A stretch of DNA of 64,000 nucleotides from contig NW_024068179.1 of the NCBI RefSeq assembly GCF_009389715.1, positions 62,001 to 126,000 of the forward strand, written 5' to 3'. Below, piece after piece: positions 47,037 through 58,525 of the stretch. A model generated the notes under the pieces. That model did no database searches and had not been told where the DNA came from. It saw nothing but the letters and a program-made list of their open reading frames with translations. Positions within the stretch are counted from its first letter, which is position 1. Each line of letters starts with the position of its first letter. The position numbers and the translations under genes were made by a program. The DNA is from Phoenix dactylifera. Taxonomy: Eukaryota; Streptophyta; Magnoliopsida; Arecales; Arecaceae.

Positions 47037-49335
47037 ATGGACGAAATAAGAGCGGACCGCATTCAGTCGGAGCTGGTCCCCGAAGACCTAGATAGGTTCG
47101 TGGCCCGGTACCACCTTCCCGAAGCCTGCAACGTTACGCTCCCGGGGCCTGAGGAGAGGATGTCCCATCCTCCTCCAGGAAAGGTCGCCATTAATGAGGA
47201 CATCCTTCGGGCTGGGTTCCGCTTTCCCCCCTCGGACTTAGTCGTGCAGGTGCTTCGAGGTTTAAGAGTGGCGCCGACGCAACTGGTGCCGAACTCATGG
47301 CGTACCCTGACGGCCTTCCAGGTTCTCTGCCGCATGCACGAGGTTTCCGCCACCCTGAATGTCTTTTGGGAATGCTACGGCCTGAACGGCCACCCCCGGG
47401 ACAGAGGGTGGTGGTGCTTTGCGGCGCGGCGAGGGTGCGGCCTCGTCAAGGAGGCTCCTTCCTCCATTCATGGCTGGAAGGAGCGTTTCTTTTTCATCGA
47501 CGTAGATCCCGCTTGGGGAATCGGGACAACCTGGGAGACGCCGATGAAGTCCCCGATCGGCCTATCGAGGTTGTCAAGGGAGGAGTCCGATGGCGTCGCC
47601 GTTTTGAGGGGGTTGGTTGCCGAGGGCCGGCTCCCCCCGGTGGCTCGCCTTATTTCCGAGGATGCCTTGGTGAACGTCGGTCTGAGCTCGGTCCCCGCCG
47701 ACCGTGAGCCCGCCATCACTTCTTCTTTTTTAGCTCCTTTCTCCTCTTTCGTTTCTTCTTTCCACATCTCGTTCTTTTTGCAGAAATCGACGACGTCATG
47801 CAGTCGGACAGGGCAATGGCTGTTAGTAGGGCGTCCCTACTGGAAGCGGTCCGGAGGAAGAAACGGACTCCTCCGAGCGAGGTCCCACCGGCAAAGAAGC
47901 CCAGCCAGCAGGCGACTCCGACGCCGACAGACGGGTCCGGGCCCACCGATCAGGAGGACGCCGCGGGCTCGAACCGACAGTTGACGCCGTATCAGCCCTC
48001 CGGTGATGAGACTACCGCTTTTCCGGAGGTGTCATCCGGGCGCGCCCGAGACGGCCGGGTCGGACGCGGTCGGTCCCCAGCCCGGCCTTCGACTCGGTCG
48101 GCCTCGGATGATACGAGGAGGGGCGCGCCGAGGCCTCGGCCGAGCGGGACCCTGTCGATTTCTGGCGCGGCCCCCGCCCCGAGCACGGTCGGCATGACTC
48201 TTCCTCAAGCAATGGGTAAGGGTAAGGCCGCAGAACCACCGTCCGGCTCCGGGGCGAAGTCGGGGTCGGCCTTCACTTTCGCCGGCGCCTGAAACCTCAT
48301 CGAGACGGTGCTGCTGGAGGGTGACCATAGGCAGGTCCGGCAGATGAGGATCCCTGAAGTCGGAGCTGCCAGCTGCGTCTGCCTCATGTCGGTGAGTGTT
48401 CTTTTGGTCGCTTTCGTCATTTATAGGCTCTATTGATCCCGTCTGACGCTCTCATTTTTCCTGTCTCTTAGCTCGCTCAGTACATGATCCGTCTGGAGGA
48501 GAGCCACGAGGAATAGGCGAGGCTCCTGGCGAAGGCCGAGAGCCGACTGAAAGCTGTAGAGGAGGGAGGCCAGGCTGCGGCGGGAAGAACGACCAGGGAC
48601 CTCGAGACGAGGCTCCAGGTGGCCGAAGAGCGGGCACTCGGCTTCGCCGCCCTCGAGAGGCAACTGTTGGAGGCTCAGGAGCAACTCAAGGTTGCCTCGG
48701 GTCTCGAAAGCGAGATCAGGAAGGCGGAGGAGCGAGCCGAAAAGCAGTCCCGGAAGGCTGCCGACTTCTGGGAGAGGTGGGAGAAGGCCCAGCAGTCGGC
48801 CGACAACGCCCGCAACCGAACCCGATCTCTTGAAGCCAAGATGGCCGAATTGGAGTCGGCCTTCGAGGGGACTCGTGCGAGCAACCAGGAGCTTCATTCG
48901 CGCCTGGAGGAGGCTGAGGCTGCTCGCATCGCTGCCGAGGCGAAGCACATGGAGGCTCGGGCCGATCTGCTGAGGGTCTCCTCCGAGGCGGACGAGCGGA
49001 TTGTGGCGAAGGTCATGGAAGCGAAAGCTCAGATTACGGAGCGAGCGGAGGCGACGCTGGCCGAGAAGAGCGCAGAAATCGGGCGTCAGGCGGTACAGGC
49101 CTATCGTCAGTCCGCCGAGTTCATCCGTGACATGTCGGATGCGGGGTCCGACTCCTTTGCCTTAGGCTTCGATGAAGGCCTGGCAAGGGTGTCCACTAAA
49201 TACCCCGGAATTGACCTGAGTGGGGTCTCCCTCCTCGACTCCCCTCCGATGCCATTGCCTGCCGGTTCTCCAACCGTCTCCCTACCCTTCGCGGACGTGC
49301 TCGCCGTTCCCGATCCAGGGGTTCCTCCAAGCTGA
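47037..49335 (+). pseudogene. Antisense extra ORF of the Tat element (transposase_28-like), three exons, two stops
   Basis: Exon 1 (47037-47703) encodes a domain resembling the Pfam family Transposase_28 (putative gypsy-type transposon protein). Its landmarks are LPGPEERMSHPPPG, AGFRFPPSDLV, a PNSWRTLTAFQVLCRMH stretch, then a Trp-rich segment and GWKERFFF. An intron (47704-47783, GT..AG) joins in frame to exon 2 (47784-48391), a Pro/Ser-rich linker. A second intron (48392-48471) leads to exon 3 (48472-49335), a long coiled coil rich in Glu, Ala and Arg. In-frame stops occur at 48290-48292 (TGA) and 48514-48516 (TAG), both explainable by single C-to-T changes. The function of such ORFs in Tat elements is unknown. 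The strand is opposite to gag-pol. Confidence 0.8.
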
Positions 49336-49513
49336 CCCTCTGTACTTTTTCTTTGTTCTTTTCTTTGTATGTTGGTGTTTTGCCATGTTGTATGGGTCTC
49401 GGCCCTGATGCAACGAAAGTTAATGCAAACAAAGTGTTTCGTCATTTCACTTTCGTCCTTCCTCTTTTTAACTCTTGGTAGCGTCTCGCCGACTCCTGAC
49501 TCTTGAAGTTCCT

Positions 49514-49881
49514 CCGGCACTAGGCCAGGCATCCGAGGGTTAGGCCTCAGGAAATCCTTCCGGCGCTAGGCCAGGCATCCGAGGGTTAGGCCTCAGGAAA
49601 TTCTTCCGGCGCTAGGCCAGGCATCCGAGGGTTAGGCCTCAGGAAATTCTTCCGGCGCTAGGCCAGGCATCCGAGGGTTAGGCCTCAGGAAATTCTTCCG
49701 GCGCTAGGCCAGGCATCCGAGGGTTAGGCCTCAGAAAATTCTTCCGGCGCTAGGCCAGGCATCCGAGGGTTAGGCCTCAGGAAATTCTTCCGGCGCTAGG
49801 CCAGGCATCCGAGGGTTAGGCCTCAGGAAATTCTTCCGGCGCTAGGCCAGGCATCCGAGGGTTAGGCCTCAGAAAATTCCG
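49514..49881. repeat. 46-bp tandem repeat, eight copies
   Basis: The unit begins CCGGCGCTAGGCCAGGCATC, and copies start at 49514 and every 46 bp to 49836, with very few differences. It lies between the antisense ORF and pol. Confidence 0.95.
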
Positions 49882-51102
49882 CTCATTGGTCGGCCAAGGC
49901 TGGCGCAAGCCGAGGCGACCGGTCGGGGCTTCAGGCTAGTCTGCTCCCGGAATGATCATCGGGTTAGCCTGGCATCCGAGGACTGAGCCTCGGGGAATTC
50001 CGCTCGTTGGTCGGCCAAGGCTGGCGCAAGCCGAGGTGACCGGTCGGGGCTTCAGGCTAGTCTGCTCCCGGGATGATCATCGGGTTAGCCTGGCATCCGA
50101 GGGCCGAGCCTCGGGGAATTCCGCTCGTTGGTCGGCCAAGGCTGGCGCAAGCCGAGGTGACCGGTCGGGGCTTCAGGCTAGTCTGCTCCCGGGATGATCA
50201 TCGGGTTAGCCTGGCATCCGAGGGCCGAGCCTCGGGGAATTCCGCTCGTTGGTCGGCCAAGGCTGGCGCAAGCCGAGGCGACCGGTCGGGGCTTCAGGCT
50301 AGTCTGCTCCCGGGATGATCATCGGGTTAGCCTGGCATCCGAGGGCCGAGCCTCGGGGAATTCCGCTCGTTGGTCGGCCAAGGCTGGCGCAAGCCGAGGC
50401 GACCGGTCGGGGCTTCAGGCTAGTCTGCTCCCGGGATGATCATCGGGTTAGCCTGGCATCCGAGGGCCGAGCCTTGGGGAATTCCGCTCGTTGGTCGGCC
50501 AAGGCTGGCGCAAGCCGAGGCGACCGGTCGGGGCTTCAGGCTAGTTTGCTCCCGGGATGATCATCGGGTTAGCCTGGCATCCGAAGACCGAGCCTCGGGG
50601 AATTCTGCTCGTTGGTCGGCCAAGGCTGGCGCAAGCCGAGGCGACCGGTCGGGGCTTCAGGCTAGTCTGCTCCCGGGATGATCATCGGGTTAGCCTGGCA
50701 TCCGAGGGCCGAGCCTCGGGGAATTCCGCTCGTTGGTCGGCCAAGGCTGGCGCAAGCCGAGGCGACCGGTCGGGGCTTCAGGCTAGTCTGCTCCCGGGAT
50801 GATCATCGGGTTAGCCTGGCATCCGAGGGCCGAGCCTCGGAGAATTCCGCTCGTTGGTCGGCCAAGGCTGGCGCAAGCCGAGGTGACCGGTCGGGGCTTC
50901 AGGCTAGTCTGCTCCCGGGATGATCATCGGGTTAGCCTGGCATCCGAGGGCCGAGCCTCGGAGAATTCCGCTTGTTGGTCGGCCAAGGCTGGCGCAAGCC
51001 GAGGCGACCGGTCGGGGCTTCAGGCTAGTCTGCTCCCGGGATGATCACCGGGTTAGCCTGGCATCCGAGGACTGAGCCTCGGGAAATTCCGCTCGTTGGT
51101 CG
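49877..51102. repeat. 121-bp tandem repeat, ten copies plus a partial one
   Basis: Units begin TTCCGCTCGTTGGTCGGCCA at 49877 and every 121 bp up to 50966; a partial unit runs from 51087 to 51102. Part of each unit (GCCTGGCATCCGAGG ... GAGCCTCGGGGAATT) is a diverged copy of the 46-bp unit. Because 121 is not a multiple of three, each array yields chains of overlapping 81-codon frames that are not genes. Copies are nearly identical. Confidence 0.97.
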
Positions 51103-52187
51103 CGCGCCTATCACTTGCCGCTCGACGGGGTTTCTCCGTGGCCAGCTGCGATCGTATTTCTCCTCCTCTCGACGCGTCGCCTGGGGAACACCAGAAGGCT
51201 ATTAAATGCTAATTGAGGCGTTACCTGGGAAATCGGATCGGCCAGTTGCTGCTTGCGAGGAGTGCCAGTTAAGCGGCCGCGATACGCGCGTTCTTCGAGG
51301 CGGATGCGGCTTGGGCGCGTGCGGAGATACGCGTGCCGTGGGATACACGCCGCCCGGAGTGTCCTGCATGAAGAATGCAATTAAGGAGAACGACGCTTAG
51401 GAGGTCGTGGGAGGATACGCCTCGAGAGCCGGAACGGCTCCGGATTCGATGCGCCCGCATTTATTGGAGCCACCCGCATCGGAACGACCGGAGGGCCACA
51501 GTTTGGCTATAAATATAAGGGCAGGTGCGGTGGAGCCTGCCAAGCCGGAGCTGTTCAGGTTGCCATGGATCGTGGACCTCCTCTCCGGTGCGTGGCTGGG
51601 AAGCCCCTGCCGGAAGAACGGGAGGTGCGCCCCTCGCGACTTCCGCCAACTAGCCGTTTCATCTGGGATCAACGGGGAGATTCTCCCCGGTGGAACTCCG
51701 CTCTAGGCGTTTCATCCGGGATCACATCCCCCCTCTTTTCCGTCCCACCTCCCGATTGAGCTCTGCGCCAGACGCTTCATCCGGGATCGCGCCTCCTCGC
51801 GCTCTTCTCCCTTGTATTCCTTCCCTCCCCTTCTCTTGGGGAGGGCCGGAATATCCTTTGGAGGTGGCGTTCCTCTAGGAGCAGTGTGAACTCCTCCTTC
51901 GTCCACTTCTTCTTCGTCCGCGCCGGCTCTTCGTCTTTTGCGTGAGGCGTCGATGGCGCCTCCGGGGAGAAGCACCCACGCCCGGTGGGATTGCAGCTGC
52001 TTCGGGTGGAGGGTTCGGGATCCCGGATCTTCAACTCTACGGAGTCCCCACCTCTTCCTTACTTTCTTTACTCCCCAATCCCCCTCTGGGAATTCTTTGT
52101 AATCACACGAACACGCCATTGCGACCAGGAATTATTGAAATGAAAAGGACTATACATTTTTTGAACTGTCTTTCTGGCTTTGTCTTT
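51103..52187. other. Non-coding interval after pol of the Tat element
   Basis: No conserved coding frame is seen. TATAAATATAA at 51508-51518 (plus strand) is a strong TATA-like motif pointing toward the 3' end of pol in antisense. CATCCGGGATC-type phrases recur three times at 51660-51790. Confidence 0.5.
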
Positions 52188-55100
52188 CTACTGGTAATAC
52201 ACCCGTAGGTTAGCGGAATTCCAGCTCCTTGGAATTTCTCGACCATCTAGGGCCTCCAACTGGTAGGAGCCAGGTCGGTTTACCCAGCGAACCCTATACG
52301 GGCCTTCCCAATTTGGCGTCAGCTTTCCACCTTCCGCGGGTTGAGATGCTTTGGCTCGCCTTAGCACCAGATCTCCGATTCTGAAAAGTTTTGGTCGGAC
52401 CTTGGAGTTATAATATCGGGCCACCCTCCGCTGATACATCGCCATCCGAACCTGCGCCATTTCCCTCGCTTCTTCCAAGAGGTCCAAGTTTCCTCGGAGT
52501 TGCTCCGAATTGGCCTCGGGTCGGTGCGTAGCCACCCGGGGCGAGGGGAGTCCGAGCTCCACGGGGACAACCGCTTCCGTGCCATAGGTTAGGCTGAAAG
52601 GCGTCTCCCCGGTAGGGGTCCGATGCGTGGTCCGATACGCCCAAAGGACGTTCTCGAGTTCTTCGACCCAAGCTTGCCCCGTCCGTTCGCGCCTTAATTC
52701 CTTGGAGGATTGTCCGGTTTGTCACCTTGGCCTCACCGTTGGTTTGGGGATGCGACACAGATGTGAACCGATGCTCAATCCCGAATTCCTCGCAGAAGTC
52801 ACGGAAATGCTTGTTGTCGAACTGTCGACCATTATCCGAGATGAGGACCCGGGGTACCCCAAATCGGACAATGATGTTTTTCTTCACGAACTTCCGGACT
52901 TGCGCCTCCGTGATAGTGGCCAGCGGCTCTGCCTCCACCCACTTGGTGAAGTAGTCGATTGCAACAATCAAGAATTTCCGCTGGGCGGAAGCGACGGGGA
53001 ATGGTCCGAGGATATCCATTTCCCACTGTGCGAAGGGCCAGGGTGCGGTGATTGGTGCCAAGGGGACAGAAGGGACTCTCTGGACGTTGGCGTGGCGCTG
53101 GCAGGCGTCGCATTTCCGTACGTGATCCTTTGAGTCCTCCAACAAGGTAGGCCAATAATAGCCTTGCCTCATGATCTTGTGCGCCAAGGACCTAGCCCCC
53201 GAGTGCGATCCGCAGACGCCCTCATGGACTTCGCCGAGGACGTAGGCCGCCTCCGAGGGGCGGAGGCACCTTAAGAGGGGGGCGGTAAACGAGGTCCGAT
53301 ACAGCCTCCCTTCATAGAGTACGTAGTGGGCGGACTTCTTGACGAGTCGCCGAGCTTGATCTTCGTCTTCAGGGAGGATCCCTTCGGCGAGGTAGGCGAC
53401 GAGCGGGTCCATCCAAGACGGCTCCGGATCAATCGCCATCACCGCTCCAGCCTCGCCGATGCTCGGGGCATCCAGGGTCTCCAGGTAGATTGCCCTCGAC
53501 AAGTTGTGCGCCTCTGCGCCCACCAAGCGGGACAACCTGTCGGCCCTGGCATTTTCACTTCTGGGGACTTGATAGATGTCGACACTGCCGAGGTCGGGAA
53601 TGAGTGCTTGCACCTTCCGGACGTAGTTCTGCATGGTCGGGCTCCGGGCCTCGAACTCCCCACGGACCTGCCCGACCACCAGCTGGGAGTCGGTGAAGAC
53701 CTTCAAACGCCGGATGCCGAGCTCCCCGGTGAGTTTGAGTCCTGCGACTAGGGCCTCGTATTCCACCTCGTTGTTGGTAACTGGAAATCCAAACCTCAAG
53801 GCATACTCGGCTATCACTCCATCAGGACTGGTAAGGACCAGCCCGACCCCTCCACCCTCGGGGTTCGACGACCCATCGATGTGAAGCGTCCAGGTCGGGA
53901 GGTCGAGGCTGGGCGTTTCTGGCGGTCTAGGTTCCGCCTCCTGCACCGTGCACTCAGCGAGGAAGTCCGCGAGCACCTGGGCCTTGATGGCGGGTCGAGG
54001 CTGGTAGCGGATGTCGAACTCACCGAGTTCTACTGCCCACTTCACCAGCCGTCCCGCATTCTCGGGGTTGCTGAGGATCTGCCGTAACGGTTGATCAGTT
54101 AAGAGGGTGACAGAATGGGCCTGGAAATAGGGGCGGAGCCTCCTGGTCGCGGTCAGCAGCGCGAAGGCGATCTTTTCGGCCTTCGTATACCGCGTCTCGG
54201 CGTCCCGTAGGACCCGGCTGATGTAGTACACAGGCTTCTGGAGCTTTGCCTCTTTCCGAACCAGCACCGCACTGACCGCGGTTGGGGAGACCGCCAGATA
54301 GAGGTAGAGCATCTCCCCTTCTTGCGGCTTGGACAGTAGGGGAGGAGACGCCAGGTATTCCTTGAGCTGGTCGAATGCTGCTTGACATTCGGCCGTCCAG
54401 AGGAAGTCTTTTGGGCGTTTTAACACCTTGAAGAATGGTTGGCAGCGTTCGGCCGATTTTGCCACAAATCGTCCGAGCGCGGCGACCCTTCCAGCGAGCT
54501 CCTGAACTTCTTTTACTTTGGTCGGAGGGGACATACCTTGGATGGCCTTGATTTTGTCCGGGTTGGCTTCGATACCCCGTTGGTTGACAATGAAACCAAG
54601 GAACCTCCCGGCCGAAGCGCCAAAGGCGCACTTCGCTGGGTTCAGCTTCATGCGAAACTTCCGTAAGGTGGTGAAAGTCTCCTCCAGATCCACGATGTGC
54701 TGGTCTGCCTGGTGGCTCTTCACCAGCATATCGTCCACGTATACCTCCATGTTCCGGCCGATTTGCTCTTTGAAGATTTTGTTGACGAGGCGCTGGTAAG
54801 TGGCGCCAGCGTTCTTCAGACCGAAGGGCATTACCTTGTAGCAGTACAGCCCCCGATCCGTTATAAAGGCAATTTTCTCCTCGTCCTGTGGGGCCATCAT
54901 TATCTGGTTGTAACCGGAGAAGGCGTCCATGAAAGACAGCAGCTGATATCCGGAAGTCGCGTCGACCAGTTGGTCTATCCGCGGAAGCGGGAAGCTATCC
55001 TTAGGGCACGCCTTGTTCAGGTCGGTATAGTCGACGCACATCCTCCACTTCCCGCTCGCCTTCCGGACAAGTACAACATTTGCCAGCCACTCGGGGTAAC

Positions 55101-57651
55101 TCACCTCCCTTATGAATCCTGCCTCCAAGAGTTTGTCTACCTCCTGGTCGACCACCCGGATCCGATCCGGGGCACAGTGTCTCTTCTTCTGCTTCACTGG
55201 CCGGTGGGTCGGGTCGACGTTGAGGGCGTGAGAAATGACCTCCGGGTCGATCCCAGGTACATCGGCCGCCGACCAGGCAAATACATCGGCATTGGCTCGG
55301 AGGAATTCCACCAACCGGGCCCGAGCTCCCGGGTCGAGATTGGCGCCGACCCGGACCACCCGGTCCCGGCGGCCTTCCTCGAGGGGAACTTCGACCACAC
55401 CCTCGGCTAGCTCCCCCTGCCGCAAGGCCACCTCGTCTCTGGCATCAAGGGACTCGACGCTTAGGGCTTCTGCGGGCTTCTTCCCTTTGAGGGTCGCTAG
55501 GAAACATTGCCGTGCGGTCGGTTGGTCGCCTCGGACCTCCCCGATCCCGACCGCCGTGGGGAACCGCATGAGCAAGTGGTACGTAGAGACCACCGCGCGA
55601 AGGGCGTTCAGTCCGGGTCGTCCGAGGATAGCGTTGTAGGCCGAGGGAACACGGACGACCAAGAACCCGAGTCGCACCGTGGCTTCTGCGGGTGCGACGC
55701 CCGCAGTCACAGGCAGCTTAACGACACCTTCCGCCGGGACAGCGTCACCGGTGAATCCTATGAGGGGGGTGGATATTTTGTGCAACAATTGTCTGGACAA
55801 GCCCATCTTTTGGAAGGCCTCGTAAAACAAGATATCAGCTGAGCTTCCACTATCCACAAGAACACGCCTTACATCATAGTTTGCCATAGTGAGGGAGATC
55901 ACCATGGCGTCATCGTGGGGGGTCTGAACCCCCTTTACATCCTCATCACAAAAGGTGATTACATTGCCGACCCTCTGCCTCTTTGCGACGGCCGCCCCTG
56001 ACGCTTCCGTCGAGCCCCCTGAGTTCCTCACAGGCCGGGGGCAGCCCCCAGTGATAGTGTGGATCACGCCCGCAACGGGTCGATTCTGCTCCCGAGCCTC
56101 CGGAGGGGCCGGGTCGGCCGGACGCGGGTCTGCGGGGGGACGTCGGTCGCTCACATATCGACCGAGACGCCTCCGGCGGATGAGAGCCTCGATCTCGTCC
56201 CGAAGCTGGAAGCAGTCCTCCGTGTCGTGGCCGTGGTCTCGGTGGTACTCGCAGTACGCCCGGGAGGGCCTCTTCCCAGGGATCCTCCGCATCTGTCTCG
56301 GGGCCGGGAGGTCCTCCCGCCCCTTGATCTCCATAAGGATCTGGGCCCGGGGGGTTAGGAGAGGGGTGTACCGGTGAAAACGTCGGGGCGGAGAACGAGG
56401 GCGTGGGGCGCCGTGGTTCTTCGCCGGCGACGGGCTTCTACGCCGACGCTGAGGCGTCGGGCTCCTCCTCTGGCGTGCCTCTTTCCGCCTTTTCTTTCCA
56501 AGCTTTTGAGGGATCTCGGCGGCCTCCTTGCTCCGGTGGGCGGCCGCCTCCTCGGCGTCCGCATACTGGTTCGCCCGGGACAACAGCTCTGGAAAGCTCC
56601 GCGGCAGGCGTTTGTCCAGGGAGAAGGTGAGTCTGCCCTTCCGGAAGTCACGCTTCAGGGCTGAAAGAGCTACCTCCTGACTCAGGTTCCGGACCTCCAG
56701 CGTAGCCCTGTTGAAGCGGGTAAGATAATCCCGCAGGCTTTCTCCCTCGTTTTGCCGGACATCAAAGAGGGAGTCGGAGACCAGTCGCCGCCGGCTACTG
56801 ACGGCGAAATGAGTGATGAAGAGGCGAGTGAACTGGTCGAAGGACCGGATTGAGTCAGCCTCCAGCCCGGCGAACCATGCCCTCGCCGGGCCATGGAGGG
56901 TTGCCGGGAAAGCCTTGCAGAGAAGGGGATCTGATGCTCCGTGGAGGAGCATAAGGGTCCTGAAACTCTCGACGTGATCCCGTGGATCCGCCGCCCCGTC
57001 ATAGGGCTCGATCGCCGGCATTTTGAACCCCGGCGGATTCGGGGTCCGCAGGATCCTCGAGGCGAGCGCCGGCTGGGAGGAGATCTCTAAGTCGGCGAAG
57101 GGATCTTTGGAATGGCCCTTCAGGACCTGGAGTTGTCGGTGGAGATCGTCCACCCGCCGGTCCATGGAGCGCGACCGGTGGGTGGGAGACAAGGAGCGGC
57201 GAGAGGGGGACCGACTGGAGCGCGGGTTCCTCGAGGACTGGGGGGTCTGGGAACGCGCCCGGGCCCGCCTCTCGTACCCCGCGCAGCTCCGGTGGGAAGG
57301 TCCCGGCAGAATGGAGCGTGCTCGAGAATCCTCCTCGCGCCGGCGCTCCTCCCCATGGGAGAGGAAGGAGCGCGGGTTGAGGAGGACAGGCGAACGCTCA
57401 GGCAGCAGCGGCTCCTGAGCCCGCTGCGGCGCCCGGGACATCGCACCCTGCAGATTCTGCACCGCCTCCGCGAGGGTGCGAACCTGCTGGGTTAGCTGGT
57501 CGAACTGGGCGGCTTCGACCATCTGAATGGGCGGTGGGGCGGTGGAGTATTGCTGAGAGCGTGTTGGAGATGCAGCGGCCTCCCGGCCAGTGGCGCGAGA
57601 GGCCCCACGACCGGAAGCATTGGAAGCTCCACGACCACCTCGCCGTGCCAT
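52188..57651 (-). pseudogene. gag-pol polyprotein of the Tat element, one frameshift in integrase
   Basis: It is a single frame from the ATG at 57651 to about 52680, then continues in another frame to a stop at 52188. Order of parts: basic Arg/Ser-rich N-terminus; gag core (about 57050-56530); CEYHRDHGHDTEDC zinc-binding motif (about 56230); protease with DSGSSAD (55837-55857); reverse transcriptase with YVDDM (near 54735); first RNase H (about 54350-54050); second RNase H with HIDGSSNPEGGG (53848-53884); integrase with a C-x2-C finger (53100-53115), WEMDILGP (near 53010), SDNGRQF (near 52830) and NGEAK (near 52735). The frame breaks about 20 residues after the last catalytic Glu, near 52660-52695; the integrase C-terminus is intact in the other frame. 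In-frame codons upstream of 57651 reach into the LTR; the MARRGG start is preferred because it lies just after the primer binding site. Confidence 0.92.
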
Positions 57652-57673
57652 TACGATCGCTCTGAGATCCGGC

Positions 57674-57689
57674 CCTTCCTCTAGCGCCA
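57674..57689 (-). promoter_or_regulatory. Primer binding site of the Tat element
   Basis: The minus strand reads TGGCGCTAGAGGAAGG two bases after the 5' LTR end at 57692. Sites starting TGGCGC are usual in this group. I cannot name the tRNA with certainty. Confidence 0.7.
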
Positions 57690-57691
57690 AC

Positions 57692-58525
57692 TGTTGCTGG
57701 GGGTCCAAACCGAGAACGATTGGCACAGCGGTGTGAACGGGGTTCCCTTTGAATTGCTTTGGTTGCGCTCCACCTTCCGCCGGGAAACCTGCAAGCAAGC
57801 CTCGCACCACCACTGGGGTAGTGGGGGCCCTCCGACGATCAAGTTAGAGGGAATCGAAGGAGAAGGAGAGGTAGCAGGTAAGATGATGCTATGGAGAATC
57901 TTGCTCACCCTCCCCCTTCCCCCCCAGCCCCATATATATCAGGCTGGGGGGTTTTTCTGGGGATTCGTCATCGTGTGGCACGATGGGGTTGCCACTGACA
58001 TGGCCGTTACAGGGCGTCGTGGGGCAGCGCCGGGTACGGCCATGGCAGGGCGTAGTGGAGCTCCGCTTCGTACGGTTGTTACAGGGGATCGTGGGGCAGC
58101 GCCGGATTCGGCCGTTGCAGGGAGTAGTGGAGCAGGGGGCCGCGGCGTGCCTCAGGAGAACAGTCTGTTGTTGTCAAGAGATTGCCGATCCGAGGTCGGA
58201 TTGCTGGATCAAGGGGCAACCGACTCGGGGTCGGATTGCTGGATCAAGGGGCAACCGACTCGGGGTCGGACTGCGGAGCCGAAGATATCCGACCCGAGGT
58301 CGGATTGCTGGATCAAGGGGCAGCCGACTCGGGGTCGGACTGCGGAGCCGAAGATATCCGACCCGAGGTCGGATTGCTGGATCAAGGGGCAGCCGACTCG
58401 GGGTCGGACTGCGGAGCCGAAGATATCCGACCCGAGGTCGGATTGCTGGATCAAGGGGCAGCCGTAGTCTTTCTGGGCGCGCGTGCCGGTCACGTGGGGC
58501 ATGGTGGCTAAGTTCCCCCGTAACA
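57692..58525 (-). repeat. 5' LTR of the Tat element, 834 bp
   Basis: It has the same ends as the 3' LTR and one 69-bp unit fewer (array 58185-58466). It serves as the promoter for gag-pol. Confidence 0.95.
57920..57951 (-). promoter_or_regulatory. TATA box inside a perfect 10-bp inverted repeat (LTR promoter)
   Basis: CCCCCCAGCC (57920-57929) and GGCTGGGGGG (57942-57951) are perfect inverted copies around CCATATATATCA. The same arrangement is in the other LTR at 45822-45853. The ATATATAT core is the only good TATA motif in the LTR and sits about 250 bp before its 3' end, so U3/R should border just after it. Confidence 0.7.

Larger units (their letters stand above)
45594..58525 (-). mobile_element. 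Complete Ty3/gypsy element of the Tat lineage, 12.9 kb
   Basis: Structure on the minus strand: 5' LTR (58525-57692), primer binding site, gag-pol (57651-52188), a non-coding interval with two tandem arrays, an antisense extra ORF, polypurine tract, 3' LTR (46496-45594). TTTAC duplications flank it. The lineage call rests on the second RNase H after the RT-RNase H, the Tat-type gag with a CEYHRDHGHDTEDC motif, and an extra ORF in antisense between pol and 3' LTR. Outside a tandem repeat the LTRs differ at only a handful of positions, so the insertion is young. It sits inside an older Del/Tekay-like LTR. Confidence 0.95.

Noticed and set aside
49952-51044. Chain of eight overlapping 81-codon plus-strand frames with the same protein sequence
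   Set aside because: They are produced by the 121-bp tandem repeat, whose length shifts the frame by one base per unit; there is no sign of a gene.
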